The notes: generated by a model not told the origin, from the letters alone. 64,000 bases of DNA from Candidatus Planktophila versatilis (GCF_002288265.1 NZ_CP016778.1:310001-374000), one strand, 5' to 3'. Shown: positions 41,861 through 55,103, counted from the first letter of the stretch. Numbers and translations are program-made.

Positions 41861-42810
41861 GCACAGTATTTATTCTTGCTGATTTCTCAGGTGAAAAAGC
41901 AAGTAAGACAACAGCAGAGATTGCAACAGCTGCGGCCCGTATTGGCACTGTCACAGCAATAGTTCTAGCTGGCGCCGGGAAAGGTGCGGCACTTGCAGCA
42001 ACTGTGAATCAAGGACCGATTAGTGAGATTATCGTGATTGAATCTGATGATTTCACATCCCATGGTGTTGCAGCATCTGCCGATGCACTAGCAAATCTTA
42101 TTAAAGAGAAGTCTCCAGCTGCAGTTCTCATTGCATCGCATGCATTCGGTAAAGAGATGGCTGGGCGCGTGGCAGTGCTCTGTGATTCTGGGATTATTAC
42201 CGATGCCATTGATATTGCAAGTGATGGCAGTGCCACACAATCAGTCTTTGGTGGATCAACCACGGTGCATTCACAAGTTTCACATGGCACACCAATTATT
42301 ACGGTTCGCCCCAATAGCATCGATGCCGATTTCACATCGTGCGCACCTGCTATTACAAATGCAACTGCCACAATTAGCGCCGATGCAAAGAAAGCAACGG
42401 TTTCATCTACTCAACCTCCGGTAAAGGGTGGTCGACCAGAGTTAACCGAAGCCAACATTGTTGTCTCAGGTGGACGTGGAACAGATGGCAACTTCACGGC
42501 CGTTGAATCATTTGCAGATTCATTGGGCGCAGCAGTAGGTGCATCACGCGCTGCAACCGATGCTGGTTGGTATCCACATTCACATCAGGTGGGACAGACC
42601 GGAAAGACAGTAAGCCCGCAGCTCTATGTTGCCTGCGGAATTTCTGGCGCAATTCAACACCGCGCCGGAATGCAGACTTCTAAGACAATCGTGGTGGTCA
42701 ATAAAGATCCAGAAGCGCCCATCTTTGATATCGCAGATTTTGGTGTAGTCGGAGACTTGTTTAACGTGCTACCTAAGGCCACCGAAGGCGTGGTTGCTCG
42801 AAAAGGATAA
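41857..42810 (+). CDS. etfA: Electron transfer flavoprotein alpha subunit
   Basis: A 317-residue ETF alpha chain. The C-terminal FAD domain shows NIVVSGGRGTDGN, SRAATDAGWYPHSHQVGQTGKTV and LYVACGISGAIQHRAGM, all family hallmarks. It forms the heterodimer with EtfB. The gene order etfBA followed by iscS, mnmA and ligA is shared with mycobacteria. Confidence 0.95.
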   Translation: MSTVFILADFSGEKASKTTAEIATAAARIGTVTAIVLAGAGKGAALAATVNQGPISEIIVIESDDFTSHGVAASADALANLIKEKSPAAVLIASHAFGKEMAGRVAVLCDSGIITDAIDIASDGSATQSVFGGSTTVHSQVSHGTPIITVRPNSIDADFTSCAPAITNATATISADAKKATVSSTQPPVKGGRPELTEANIVVSGGRGTDGNFTAVESFADSLGAAVGASRAATDAGWYPHSHQVGQTGKTVSPQLYVACGISGAIQHRAGMQTSKTIVVVNKDPEAPIFDIADFGVVGDLFNVLPKATEGVVARKG

Positions 42811-42825
42811 GTAGGCCAGACGAAC

Positions 42826-42831
42826 TAGAAT
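42826..42831 (+). promoter_or_regulatory. -10 hexamer, leaderless iscS start
   Basis: TAGAAT ends 6 bases before the ATG at 42838, in the 27-base gap after etfA. Confidence 0.5.
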
Positions 42832-42837
42832 GCTCCC

Positions 42838-43976
42838 ATGAGCGTCTATCTCGATCACGCGGCCACTACGCCGATGTGTGAATCGGCAATTGGCGCCATG
42901 AATACCGCGCTTCGCAAATTAGGTAATCCTTCATCACTTCATACGCAAGGTCGTTCTACTCGCAAAGATGTGGAAGATGCGCGCGAGCAGATTGCACGTG
43001 CTGTGCACTGCCAACCCAGTGAAGTGATCTTTACCGGTTCTGGCACAGAGGCAAATAACGCAGCAATTAAAGGTCTCTTCTGGAATTCTCCGAAGAAAGT
43101 CATTGTTATCTCCAGCATCGAACATCATGCCGTTCTAGATCCGGCGCTCTGGCTCGTTGAACATGAAGGCGCCGAACTGATTCAGATTCCAGTGACAACC
43201 GATGGCATTATTGATCTTGAATTCTTGCGCGCACTTGTTGCCGCGCGCGGATTAGAGATTGCACTGATCTCTGTGATGCATAGCAATAACGAGACCGGGG
43301 TTATGCAACCGATAGCTGAAGTAGTAAATGTGGCCGGAAGTATTCCGGTGCATACCGATGCCGTGCAGAGTTTTTCTAAGGTGCCTCTTTCTTATAAGGA
43401 ACTCGGCCTCTATGCCATGACAATTAGTGGCCACAAAGTTGGTGGCCCACTCGGAATTGGTGCGCTGATCTTGCGCCGGGCAGTTGAGATTCCAGCACTT
43501 CTTCATGGTGGGGGACAAGAGCGCGATATTCGAAGTGGAACCCTAAATGCGCCATCGATTGTGGCACTTGCTGCCGCAATTGCGGCAGGTGTTTATGATG
43601 CATCGGCGGTAGCAAAATTACGTACTGACTTTGAAGAAGGTGTCTTACGTGCTCGCCCTGATGCTGTAATTAATGGCCAAGGTGCACCGCGCTTACCTGG
43701 AATTTCAAATATTACTTTTCCTGGAACACAGAGTGATTCACTGTTGTTGCTGATGGATTCAGAGAAAGTCTCCTGTTCCACCGGCGCTGCCTGCACCGCA
43801 GGTGTTCATAGACCTAGCCATGTATTAATGGCGATGGGCCTTACCGATGTCCTCTCGCAATCTTCGCTGCGTTTCTCATTTGGTGCCACTAATACCCAAG
43901 CAGATGTTGATTATGCGCTCTCGGTCTTGCCCACTGTCATTGAACGTGGACTTGCGGCAAACGCGGTAGGTAAGAA

Positions 43977-43980
<4 letters not shown>
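42838..43980 (+). CDS. iscS: Cysteine desulfurase (IscS/NifS family)
   Basis: PLP enzyme that takes sulfur from cysteine. The PLP lysine is K200 ([11 protein letters not shown]), H96-H97 lies in IEHHAVLDP, and the catalytic cysteine is C319 in [10 protein letters not shown], with an extra cysteine at 313. The length of 380 is normal. The stop overlaps mnmA as ATGA, which argues that its main job is sulfur supply for tRNA 2-thiolation. Confidence 0.93.
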
Positions 43981-47068
<3,088 letters not shown>

Positions 47069-47074
47069 TAATCT
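47069..47074 (+). promoter_or_regulatory. -10 hexamer, leaderless start of 39-codon gene
   Basis: TAATCT, directly after the ligA stop, ends 7 bases before the ATG at 47082. Confidence 0.5.
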
Positions 47075-47081
47075 TCATCCC

Positions 47082-47201
47082 ATGTTAAGACTTAGTGAAG
47101 AAGCGACCCGGGTACTTCCAATGCCTCCTTACGCATTTGGACTTGTTGCATTTGGGATTTTCGGCTTCCTTCTCTACATCACTCTTCGCTTAGATAAGTA
47201 A
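47082..47201 (+). CDS. Small single-pass membrane protein, 39 residues
   Basis: A short gene in the ligA-nadD gap. It starts MLRLSEEATRVLPMPPYAFG, continues with one hydrophobic helix of about 18 residues, and ends in a short LRLDK tail. The LPMPPYAFGL motif before the helix resembles small proteins upstream of nadD in other actinobacteria, as far as I recall. It has a leaderless-type promoter, and its stop lies 5 bases before the nadD start. Function is unknown. Confidence 0.7.
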   Translation: MLRLSEEATRVLPMPPYAFGLVAFGIFGFLLYITLRLDK

Positions 47202-47206
47202 CGCCC

Positions 47207-47758
47207 TTGCGAGTAGGGCTATACGGCGGCACCTTTGACCCGATTCATAACGGGCACGTTCACGTCATTGAACAATTAATTGGGCGCAATATTGTTGATC
47301 GCCTGCTCGTTGTGCCAGCCGGACAACCGCGACTTCGCGAACATGAACCGAAGGCAACCGGGGCTGAGCGCCGGCAGATGTGTCAGTTAGCAGTTAATTC
47401 TTTAGCACCAGAAATTAAAAGCAAGGTGGAAGTTAATCCGATTGAAGTATTGCGCGAGGGCCCGAGCTACACCATTGATACCGTGGAAGCAGTTGCCCAG
47501 ACCTACCCAACAGATTCCATCTTTGTCGTCGTGGGCACCGATGCCTATACCAATATCGATCACTGGCATCGCGCTACTGAGCTCAAAAAAATGGTTGAGT
47601 TCGTTGTGATTGATCGCCCAAATTTTCCTGGCACGCCTAACCTTGATGTCGATGCCATTGCCGTGTCGGCAACCCAGATCCGCGAACACCATTCTGATGA
47701 AGTACCCGCAGCAGTTGCTGCATATATAAAGGAGCACAATCTCTATGCCAGCAAGTAA
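47207..47758 (+). CDS. nadD: Nicotinate-nucleotide adenylyltransferase
   Basis: Makes deamido-NAD from nicotinate mononucleotide and ATP. GGTFDPIHNGHVHV carries the HxGH nucleotidyl transferase motif and VSATQIREH the second signature. The length of 183 is a compact NadD. TTG at 47207 is the only usable start, since a TAA in the same frame lies at 47195. It probably depends on coupling with the small upstream gene. It overlaps rsfS by 14 bases. Confidence 0.93.
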   Translation: MRVGLYGGTFDPIHNGHVHVIEQLIGRNIVDRLLVVPAGQPRLREHEPKATGAERRQMCQLAVNSLAPEIKSKVEVNPIEVLREGPSYTIDTVEAVAQTYPTDSIFVVVGTDAYTNIDHWHRATELKKMVEFVVIDRPNFPGTPNLDVDAIAVSATQIREHHSDEVPAAVAAYIKEHNLYASK

Positions 47759-48119
47759 AGCCTGCGTTGAACGCACCCAAATTGCCGCTCGCGCTGCTGC
47801 CGATAAATTCGGAACCGAACTTGTCGCCCTCGATCTTTCGGAGCAATCAGTATTAAGTGAAGTCTTTCTGATTGTCACTGCCACCAATACCAAGATGGTT
47901 GATTCGATCGCCGATGAGGTGGAAGAGAAGTTACGTCTTGCTGGTGATAAGCCACTACGGCGTGAGGGCACCGCGGAATGGATTTTGCTTGATTACTCAG
48001 ATCTCGTTGTGCACATTCAGTCCAGTGAGCTTCGTCGCTACTACATGCTCGATCGGTTGTGGAATGACTGCCCCAAGATTGAGTTAGAAGTGGTCAAAGA
48101 AGAGGTTGCACGTGGGTAA
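47745..48119 (+). CDS. rsfS: Ribosomal silencing factor RsfS
   Basis: A 124-residue protein that binds L14 and blocks joining of ribosomal subunits in slow growth. DLSEQSVLSEVFLIVTATN, RREGTAEWILLDYSDLVVHI and YYMLDRLWNDCP are family marks. A good ribosome binding site AAAGGAG lies about 10 bases ahead, inside nadD. The order nadD-rsfS-phosphatase matches mycobacteria. Confidence 0.94.
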   Translation: MPASKACVERTQIAARAAADKFGTELVALDLSEQSVLSEVFLIVTATNTKMVDSIADEVEEKLRLAGDKPLRREGTAEWILLDYSDLVVHIQSSELRRYYMLDRLWNDCPKIELEVVKEEVARG

Positions 48120-48771
48120 CCAGATAATTCTCTGGCGTCATGGCCAAACCGATTGGAACGTTGCAAATAAGTTTCAGGGACATACTGATATTGCCTTAAA
48201 TGCAGTGGGTCAGTTTCAAGCACAGCATGCAGCGCCGATGTTGGCAGCTATTGCCCCGACCATGATTATCGCCAGTGATTTAGTGCGAGCACAGAGCACC
48301 GCGCACGAACTAGTAAAACTCACCGGACTTGAAGTATTAACTGATGCACGTTTGCGCGAAACCAATTGCGGAAATTGGGAAGGACTGACCGGTGATGAAA
48401 TACGCAAGGTAGATCTTGATAATTTACGGCAATGGTCGATGGGCGGAGATAACCCAGCCGGTGGAATTGGCGAACGTCGCAGTGAAGTAGGAGCACGTGG
48501 TGTGGCAGCGATTAACGCAGCACTCGCTGGCAAAGATAATCAAAGACTTGTTGTTGCAACACATGGTGGAACAGCGCGCACAATCATTGGCACCTATCTT
48601 GACCTTCCCATTCCATTCTGGTCACGCATCGGCGGACTCTCCAATGCGCAATGGTCGATTCTGGAAGAATCACCAAAAGGTTGGCTTTTGGTTGAACATA
48701 ACGCTGGATCTATTCCAGAGCCTGTTATGGGTGAAGAATCCGGCGGAGTTATCCCGGATTCAGTGCGGTAA
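48112..48771 (+). CDS. gpgP: Histidine phosphatase, probable glucosyl-3-phosphoglycerate phosphatase
   Basis: Histidine phosphatase with LWRHGQTDWN at the N-terminus and ATHGGTAR for the second catalytic histidine. About 219 residues. I choose GTG 48112, because GAAGAGG lies 6 bases ahead. In mycobacteria the gene after rsfS encodes GpgP of the methylglucose lipopolysaccharide pathway, so position suggests the same. The motif alone would also allow a general phosphatase or a phosphoglycerate mutase-like enzyme. Confidence 0.75.
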   Translation: MGNQIILWRHGQTDWNVANKFQGHTDIALNAVGQFQAQHAAPMLAAIAPTMIIASDLVRAQSTAHELVKLTGLEVLTDARLRETNCGNWEGLTGDEIRKVDLDNLRQWSMGGDNPAGGIGERRSEVGARGVAAINAALAGKDNQRLVVATHGGTARTIIGTYLDLPIPFWSRIGGLSNAQWSILEESPKGWLLVEHNAGSIPEPVMGEESGGVIPDSVR

Positions 48772-48794
48772 AGTTCGCACTCCTGAACGACAAC

Positions 48795-48867
48795 GGGGAT
48801 ATGGCGCAATTGGTAGCGCGCTTCCATGGCATGGAAGAGGTTAGGGGTTCGATTCCCCTTATCTCCA
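48795..48867 (+). tRNA. tRNA-Ala (GGC)
   Basis: GGGGATA (48795-48801) pairs with TATCTCC (48860-48866) with one G-U pair; discriminator A is at 48867 and no CCA is encoded. The anticodon stem CTTCC/GGAAG holds loop ATGGCAT, giving GGC at 48828-48830. The A32-U38 pair is the known peculiarity of bacterial tRNA-Ala(GGC). Only one base separates the mature 3' end from the leuS start codon. Confidence 0.95.
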
Positions 48868-48868
48868 C

Positions 48869-51340
48869 GTGAGTACTGAACGCGAACACGCGGCCTACGA
48901 TTTTGCATACGTGCAAGAGAAGTGGCTTCCCATCTGGGACACACTCCAATCATTTAAATCTGGTCGAAAAGAAGATACGCGTCCTAAGAAATATGTCTTG
49001 GATATGTTTCCTTATCCATCAGGTGATCTCCATATGGGCCATGCCGAGGCATACGCACTTGGCGATGTAATTGCTCGTTACTGGATTCAAAAAGGATTTA
49101 ACGTCATGCACCCGATTGGTTGGGATGCATTTGGACTTCCGGCAGAAAATGCGGCAATCAAACGTAATGAAGATCCACGTATTTGGACTTATGAAAACAT
49201 CGCAACGCAGAAAGCCTCTATGCGTCGCTATGCCTGTTCTTTTGATTGGGATCGCGTCTTTAATACCTGTGACCCTGAGTACTACAAGTGGAACCAATGG
49301 CTCTTTACCAAATTACATGAACGTGGCTTGGCCTATCGCAAAGACTCTGCCGTTAACTGGTGTCCTGGATGTCAGACGGTTCTTGCCAATGAGCAGGTAG
49401 TAGCAGGGCTCTGCGAGCGTTGTGATACCGCAGTAACCAAGAAGAAATTGAATCAGTGGTATTTCAAGATTACTGACTATGCCGATCGCTTACTCGATGA
49501 CATGTCTGAGTTAGAAGGCAAATGGCCTGAGAAAGTTCTGATGATGCAGCGCAATTGGATTGGCCGCTCACAGGGTGCCAATGTGCAATTCGTTATTGAA
49601 GGCCGCACCGAACCAGTAACTATCTACACCACCCGCCCCGATACGTTATATGGCGCAACCTTTATGGTCGTTGCTGCAGATTCAGCGTTAGCCGCCGAAC
49701 TTGCTAGTGGCACACCGGTAGAAAAAGAGTTCACCTCTTACTTAGAGAAGATCAAGGCCGCATCCGACATTGATCGCCTAGCCACCGACAGACCTAAATC
49801 TGGTGTTGATCTCAAGCGCTTTGCAATCAACCCAGTAAATGGAGAAAAACTGCCAATCTGGGCATCAGATTATGTTTTAGCTGATTACGGCACCGGCGCC
49901 ATCATGGCGGTTCCGGCTCACGATCAGCGTGACCTTGATTTTGCAAAAGCAATGAAGTTACCCGTGCGGGTTGTCGTTGATACTGGTGAAGAAGATCCAA
50001 GTGAGACCGGAATTGCCACAACTGGTGATGGAAAAATTGTTAACTCAGGCGCACTTAATGGTCTTTCCAAGACAGATGCAATTGCCGCAATTAATAAGCA
50101 GTTAGAAGCTGATGGTCTTGGTAAGAGTGCGCGTAATTATCGCTTGCGCGATTGGCTTGTTTCGCGCCAGCGCTATTGGGGCACACCTATTCCGATCGTG
50201 CACTGCGAAAAGTGTGGCGAAGTAGCTGTGCCAGATTCAGAGCTTCCATTGCTCTTGCCTGATGCAAAAGGGTTAGATTTAAAGCCAAAGGGTCAATCAC
50301 CACTTGCTGCGGCAACTGAGTGGGTCAATACCAAGTGTCCTAAGTGTGCGGGTCCTGCCATGCGCGACACCGACACCATGGATACTTTCGTGGATTCCTC
50401 TTGGTATTACCTGCGTTATCCATCATCTACTAATGCAACTGAACCATTTAACCGCGCAGATATCGAAACCTGGCTACCGGTGGATCAATATGTCGGCGGT
50501 GTCACCCACGCCATCTTGCACCTGCTCTACTCCCGCTTTTTCACCAAAGTACTTTTTGATATGAAGATGCTCTCTTTTACTGAGCCCTTCACACGCCTAC
50601 TGAACCAAGGAATGGTGGTCATGGATGGCTCTGCGATGTCGAAATCGCGCGGCAACCTCGTGCGCTTATCTGATGAACTAGAAAACCATGGCGTCGATGC
50701 CATCCGCTTATCAATGGTCTTTTCTGGTCCACCAGAAGATGATGTTGATTGGTCTGATGTCTCACCATCAGGCTCGGTTAAGTTCTTAAGCCGTGCCTGG
50801 CGTTTATCAGGAGATGTCACCTCAGCTCCCGGAGTTGATTTCACAACCGGTGAAATTAGTCTTCGTAAAGCAACACATAAAGCGCTCAACGATGCGGCCT
50901 TTGCAGTTGAATCATTTAGATTTAACGTAGCTGTTGCTCGTGTGATGGAGCTAGTGAATGCAACGCGTAAGGCAATTGATTCCGGATGTGGACCGGCAGA
51001 TCCTGCGGTGCGCGAGGCAACAGAGGCAATTGCCATCATGCTCTCACTCGTGGCTCCCTTTACGGCAGAGGAAATGTGGGAGCGACTAGGCCATAAGCCA
51101 GCAATAGCAACTGCCGGATGGCCAGTAGTTGACCCAGCGCTATTGGTCGATGATGAAGTAGAGGCAGTTATTCAAATCAACGGCAAGATTGTTGATCGGA
51201 TGAAGGTTTCACCAACAATTGCTGATGCTGATTTTGAGGCTGCCGCGCTTGCCTTGCCTTCAGTTGTGGCGGCGCTAGCGGGTGCCACGCCTAAGAAAGT
51301 GATTGCTCGCGCACCGAAATTGGTCAACATCGTTCTGTAA
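48869..51340 (+). CDS. leuS: Leucyl-tRNA synthetase
   Basis: Class I synthetase of 823 residues. The HIGH motif is HMGH in [14 protein letters not shown] (about 56), the editing domain (CP1) follows, and KMSKS appears as AMSKSRGNL. Zinc-like CxxC pairs lie at CPGC and CERC. The start is GTG at 48869, with no room for a ribosome binding site apart from the tRNA itself. Processing of the tRNA 3' end would leave a leaderless mRNA. Confidence 0.96.
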   Translation: MSTEREHAAYDFAYVQEKWLPIWDTLQSFKSGRKEDTRPKKYVLDMFPYPSGDLHMGHAEAYALGDVIARYWIQKGFNVMHPIGWDAFGLPAENAAIKRNEDPRIWTYENIATQKASMRRYACSFDWDRVFNTCDPEYYKWNQWLFTKLHERGLAYRKDSAVNWCPGCQTVLANEQVVAGLCERCDTAVTKKKLNQWYFKITDYADRLLDDMSELEGKWPEKVLMMQRNWIGRSQGANVQFVIEGRTEPVTIYTTRPDTLYGATFMVVAADSALAAELASGTPVEKEFTSYLEKIKAASDIDRLATDRPKSGVDLKRFAINPVNGEKLPIWASDYVLADYGTGAIMAVPAHDQRDLDFAKAMKLPVRVVVDTGEEDPSETGIATTGDGKIVNSGALNGLSKTDAIAAINKQLEADGLGKSARNYRLRDWLVSRQRYWGTPIPIVHCEKCGEVAVPDSELPLLLPDAKGLDLKPKGQSPLAAATEWVNTKCPKCAGPAMRDTDTMDTFVDSSWYYLRYPSSTNATEPFNRADIETWLPVDQYVGGVTHAILHLLYSRFFTKVLFDMKMLSFTEPFTRLLNQGMVVMDGSAMSKSRGNLVRLSDELENHGVDAIRLSMVFSGPPEDDVDWSDVSPSGSVKFLSRAWRLSGDVTSAPGVDFTTGEISLRKATHKALNDAAFAVESFRFNVAVARVMELVNATRKAIDSGCGPADPAVREATEAIAIMLSLVAPFTAEEMWERLGHKPAIATAGWPVVDPALLVDDEVEAVIQINGKIVDRMKVSPTIADADFEAAALALPSVVAALAGATPKKVIARAPKLVNIVL

Positions 51341-51397
51341 TCAACAGCTACACCCGATTCACCATTTTCCTACTTGGAACTAGACCACCATTTGCGG

Positions 51398-52003
51398 ATG
51401 GAAAATCAATATCTTGAGAAGGCACATAACTGGTGGAGTGATCTCCACTATTCATCAACACAAAAAAGAGCGCTAGCAGTCGTTGCACTGCTGGTTCTAC
51501 TTATCTCTGGCCTCTTTGTTGCCCGCGGAGCTTCGCAAGAAGTAGTTGCCGCACCTGTTGCACTTGAAGTGCAAGAAATTACTCAGGAAATCATCGTCGA
51601 TGTTGCCGGGGCGGTGATAACTCCCGGTGTGTATTCACTGCCGATTAACTCACGCGTTGTGGAGGCAATCAAGGCTGCTGGAGGGCTGAAGAAGGGCGCT
51701 GACACTTCAGATATCAATCAAGCTCGCATCCTTAAAGATGGTGAGCAGATTTATGTATTTGCCGCAACAACATCTTCAGGTGGTGTGGCAAAGCGAGTAG
51801 TGCGCAAGAACGGACCGGTGATGATTAATCGGGCGACGGTGAAAGAGTTTGAAGCACTCGATGGAATAGGGCCAGTGCTTGCAAATCGCATCGTGGCCTA
51901 TCGAAAGATCAATGGTCCATTTACAGCAATTGAAGATGTGATGAAGGTTTCCGGAATTGGAGCGGGAACATTCGCAAAGTTCAAAGAGAAGCTGCGCGTC
52001 TAA
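51398..52003 (+). CDS. comEA: Competence protein ComEA-like DNA-binding protein
   Basis: Receptor for incoming DNA. About 201 residues with one membrane helix (ALAVVALLVLLISGLFVA), an extracytoplasmic SLBB domain (IIVDVAGAVITPGVY) and two helix-hairpin-helix motifs at the C-terminus (FEALDGIGPVLANRIVAYRK, VMKVSGIGAGTF). An in-frame TTG at 51374 could extend it by 8 residues. comEC follows after 32 bases. Confidence 0.9.
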   Translation: MENQYLEKAHNWWSDLHYSSTQKRALAVVALLVLLISGLFVARGASQEVVAAPVALEVQEITQEIIVDVAGAVITPGVYSLPINSRVVEAIKAAGGLKKGADTSDINQARILKDGEQIYVFAATTSSGGVAKRVVRKNGPVMINRATVKEFEALDGIGPVLANRIVAYRKINGPFTAIEDVMKVSGIGAGTFAKFKEKLRV

Positions 52004-52035
52004 TTGATAGCCGCGCCCTTGCACTAGGGGGCGCG

Positions 52036-54120
52036 GTGTGGGTGGGGGCGCTGGCGCAGAGTTGGAGTCCAACCTGGGTAGTGGCAGCTATTGCTGTCAT
52101 TGCCGCAGTTGTTTTATTCAACAAGCGGCGTTTGGCAGTTCTGCTGATTGCCATTGTGCTTGGCGCAACGATTATGTCGATAAGAATTGCCGCCCTTGAT
52201 TCCAGTGCGATTAACCAATTTCGGGGCGCGATTACATCTGTTGAACTACAGGTAACGACAGACCCTAATCGAGTGGTCCCAAAAGTATTTGGTAGCTCCT
52301 TTGCACCTATCACTTATTCATTTATGGGCCAAGCGCTTCGAGTTGATGACAGATATTCAATGCGCATCCCGGTTCGCGTGATTGTTTCCAATAAAAGCGC
52401 GGAAACTTTGTTGCCGGGTCAGAAGATTCGGGTGCAGGCTAAAGTGTTGGAGAGTAAAGAGGGACGAGTTGCAGCTCTACTGATTGTTAAGCAACGCGTT
52501 GAAGTACTCACTCAACCCTCGCGCTGGGCGAGGGGTCTGGCACATATTCGTTTGGGTCTGCGTAGTGCAACTGGCGGCCAAGATGCCGGCGCGCTCATTC
52601 CCGGGATGGTCATTGGCGATACCAGTAAGCAGAGCGTTGAGTTTAAGAACCAGATGCGCAGATCTGGACTCACCCATCTGGTGGCTGTCAGTGGCGCCAA
52701 CTTCGCTATCGTTTCAGCCTTCGTCTTGTGGGGAATGCAATTTGTTTTCCGCAAAGTTAATTATCGCCTGATTGCAACGGCGATAGCGCTGGCTGCATTT
52801 ATCGCACTGGTGCGCCCATCACCTTCTGTTCTGCGCGCCGCTGCCATGGCGGCGGTCTTACTTGTTGCCTTTGGCACCAGACAAGGGCGAGATCCGCTAC
52901 CGGCGTTGGGCTTTGCGATCGCAGCTGTAGTGATTTTAGATCCCTTTCAGGCACGCGATGCGGGTTTTGCTCTCTCTGTTTTAGCAACTGCTGGGTTATT
53001 ACTTCTTGCACCAAAGATAAAACCGAAGTTCTTAGCACCCCCCATTGCAGCGATGGCTTTTTGTGCTCCAGTCATTGTGGCTTTATCTGGATACATCGGC
53101 CCCATGAGCATCATTGCTAATGTCTTCGCTGCACCCGCCGTTGCTCCCATCACCATTGTTGGTTTTATTGCAGCACTTGTTTCACCTTTTGCGCCGTGGC
53201 TTTCGCATCTTCTTATTTTGTGCGTGAAGCCACTTGCGATCTGGATTGTCTGGGTTGCACAGTGGAGCGCTGCTTTTCCAGTCTTTACCTTAAAGACCGG
53301 ACTTTATGGATTCCTCATTGTGGCCGTTCTCATTCTTGCTATCTATCTCGGTCGAGCGAAGGTCGCAATCGCGCTACTGATTGTTGTTATTACCTTTTCC
53401 TGGGCGCAGCGATTTCCAGCAGGGGATTGGCAGATTGCCAACTGCGATATTGGCCAGGGTGATGCGATGGTGATTAATTTGAAGCACCACCGTGCGATTG
53501 TCATTGATGTGGGCCCTGATCCGCAGTTAATAGATAGGTGCCTTCGCCAGCTGGGAGTTAGGGAAATTCCACTCTTGATATTGACGCATATCCACGCGGA
53601 TCATGTGGGGGGATTAGCGGGTGCGGGAAAGAATAGAAAGATTGGAACAACTTGGTATGGGGATGTATTTGCTGGCACCCGAGCCACAATTGAAGATGTG
53701 AAGATAGAGGTGAAGTGGCCTGATCGCGCGGGTGAATACACGCCAAATAACTCCAGTATTGCAGTGCTCTTTACTTCACCAAATTTCACACTCTTCGCCG
53801 CCGGTGATATCGAACCGCCGGTGCAGAGCCAATTGGTTTCACGGATTGGGGAAGTAGATATCTATAAAGTGGCCCATCATGGCTCTAGATTCCAGGATTT
53901 AGATTTAATGCGAGAACTCTCACCACAGGTTGCAGTCATCAGCGTGGGCGCAACTAATACCTATGGACATCCGGCACCTGCCACCATCTCGGCCTTGACG
54001 CAGTTAGGCGCTAAGGTATTGCGTACGGATATTGATGGGGCAGTGGCAATCAAAGCAACGAACCATCAATTTTCACTACAACGCAGCAAGCGCTGGTTTA
54101 GATTCTTCTCATGGAGCTAG
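52036..54120 (+). CDS. comEC: ComEC/Rec2-type DNA uptake channel
   Basis: A 694-residue membrane protein for import of single-stranded DNA. The N-terminal hydrophobic part precedes an OB-like region, the competence domain (THLVAVSGANFAIVSAFV, many helices) and a C-terminal metallo-beta-lactamase domain with LTHIHADHVGG and VAHHGSRF. GTG 52036 is the first standard start; upstream codons in frame (RALALGGAVW) would extend the first helix, so an atypical ATT start at 52003 is conceivable. Confidence 0.9.
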   Translation: MWVGALAQSWSPTWVVAAIAVIAAVVLFNKRRLAVLLIAIVLGATIMSIRIAALDSSAINQFRGAITSVELQVTTDPNRVVPKVFGSSFAPITYSFMGQALRVDDRYSMRIPVRVIVSNKSAETLLPGQKIRVQAKVLESKEGRVAALLIVKQRVEVLTQPSRWARGLAHIRLGLRSATGGQDAGALIPGMVIGDTSKQSVEFKNQMRRSGLTHLVAVSGANFAIVSAFVLWGMQFVFRKVNYRLIATAIALAAFIALVRPSPSVLRAAAMAAVLLVAFGTRQGRDPLPALGFAIAAVVILDPFQARDAGFALSVLATAGLLLLAPKIKPKFLAPPIAAMAFCAPVIVALSGYIGPMSIIANVFAAPAVAPITIVGFIAALVSPFAPWLSHLLILCVKPLAIWIVWVAQWSAAFPVFTLKTGLYGFLIVAVLILAIYLGRAKVAIALLIVVITFSWAQRFPAGDWQIANCDIGQGDAMVINLKHHRAIVIDVGPDPQLIDRCLRQLGVREIPLLILTHIHADHVGGLAGAGKNRKIGTTWYGDVFAGTRATIEDVKIEVKWPDRAGEYTPNNSSIAVLFTSPNFTLFAAGDIEPPVQSQLVSRIGEVDIYKVAHHGSRFQDLDLMRELSPQVAVISVGATNTYGHPAPATISALTQLGAKVLRTDIDGAVAIKATNHQFSLQRSKRWFRFFSWS

Positions 54121-54130
54121 GAGGCAGATG

Positions 54131-55081
54131 ATGAACGCTTTCTATCTCCTGCTCGGTCCGGAAGGAGCTCTCGCTGATCGCGCACTGGCCAAACTTCTAG
54201 CCCAACTTAAAGATGAGAACGCCGAAATCACAACAGTGAGTGCCGCCGATGCCATTGTGGGCGATATTGCAGATGGTCTTGCGCCATCGCTATTTTCCGA
54301 ACGCCGCGCGCTGATTATTAAAGATTTGCAAGATTTGCCCGATGAATCAAAAGATGAAGTCAGTCGCTATCTAGATTCTCCCGATCCCACTATGACGGTG
54401 GTCTTTGTGCATAAAGGTGGCGTCAAAGGCAAGGCGCTGCTGGATGCAATCAAAAAAGTGAAGCCAGAACTCATTGCGTGTGAGGCGATGAAGAAAGAGG
54501 CTGATAAAGAGAGCTTTGTGAAAGATCTTTTTCTTGATGCTGGGCGCAAGGCAACACCAGGTGCCATCAAAGCTTTAGTGGGCGCACTGGGTAATGAACT
54601 GCGCGAGTTGCAATCAGCCGTTTCGCAAATCTCACTTGATGCACCAGCAGGTGCTATCGATGAGGCAATCGTTGATAAATTTCATCAGGGCAGAATTGAA
54701 ACAACGGGATTTGATGTTGCCGATGCCACTATTGATGGCAATCTGCCGGTGGCACTTGTCACTCTGCGTAGTGCACTTGAAACCGGAACAGATCCAGTGA
54801 TGGTCACATCCGCCATCGCATCATCGCTGCGTAGTTTGGCTAAAGTTTCTGGAACAAATAAAGGAAGCAAATCATTTGAATTAGCTGGTCAACTAGGAAT
54901 GGCGCCCTGGCAGATTGATAAAGCCCGTCGTCAGTTGCAATCCTGGACACCTCGTGGAATAGCAACAGCCGTTGAAGCAATTGCTAAGGCAGATGCCGAT
55001 GTGAAGGGGGCAGCATCGGATCCGATATTTGCCCTAGAAAAAGCGCTGGCGACCATCGCCGCCGCTCGCGCAGCGCGCTAA
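54131..55081 (+). CDS. holA: DNA polymerase III delta subunit
   Basis: Clamp-loader subunit that opens the sliding clamp. 316 residues. Features are LLGPEGALADRALAKLL at the start, FSERRALIIKDLQDL and the C-terminal helical collar domain (PWQIDKARRQLQSW). The open frame reaches back into comEC, but AGGAGG at 54119-54124 lies 6 bases before ATG 54131, which fits the family start. Confidence 0.92.
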   Translation: MNAFYLLLGPEGALADRALAKLLAQLKDENAEITTVSAADAIVGDIADGLAPSLFSERRALIIKDLQDLPDESKDEVSRYLDSPDPTMTVVFVHKGGVKGKALLDAIKKVKPELIACEAMKKEADKESFVKDLFLDAGRKATPGAIKALVGALGNELRELQSAVSQISLDAPAGAIDEAIVDKFHQGRIETTGFDVADATIDGNLPVALVTLRSALETGTDPVMVTSAIASSLRSLAKVSGTNKGSKSFELAGQLGMAPWQIDKARRQLQSWTPRGIATAVEAIAKADADVKGAASDPIFALEKALATIAAARAAR

Positions 55082-55103
55082 TTTGAGGGCCATTTTCTCG
55101 ATT

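Noticed and set aside
47402-47971. Reverse 189-codon frame across nadD and rsfS
   Set aside because: Mirror of two well-supported genes; no similarity recognised.
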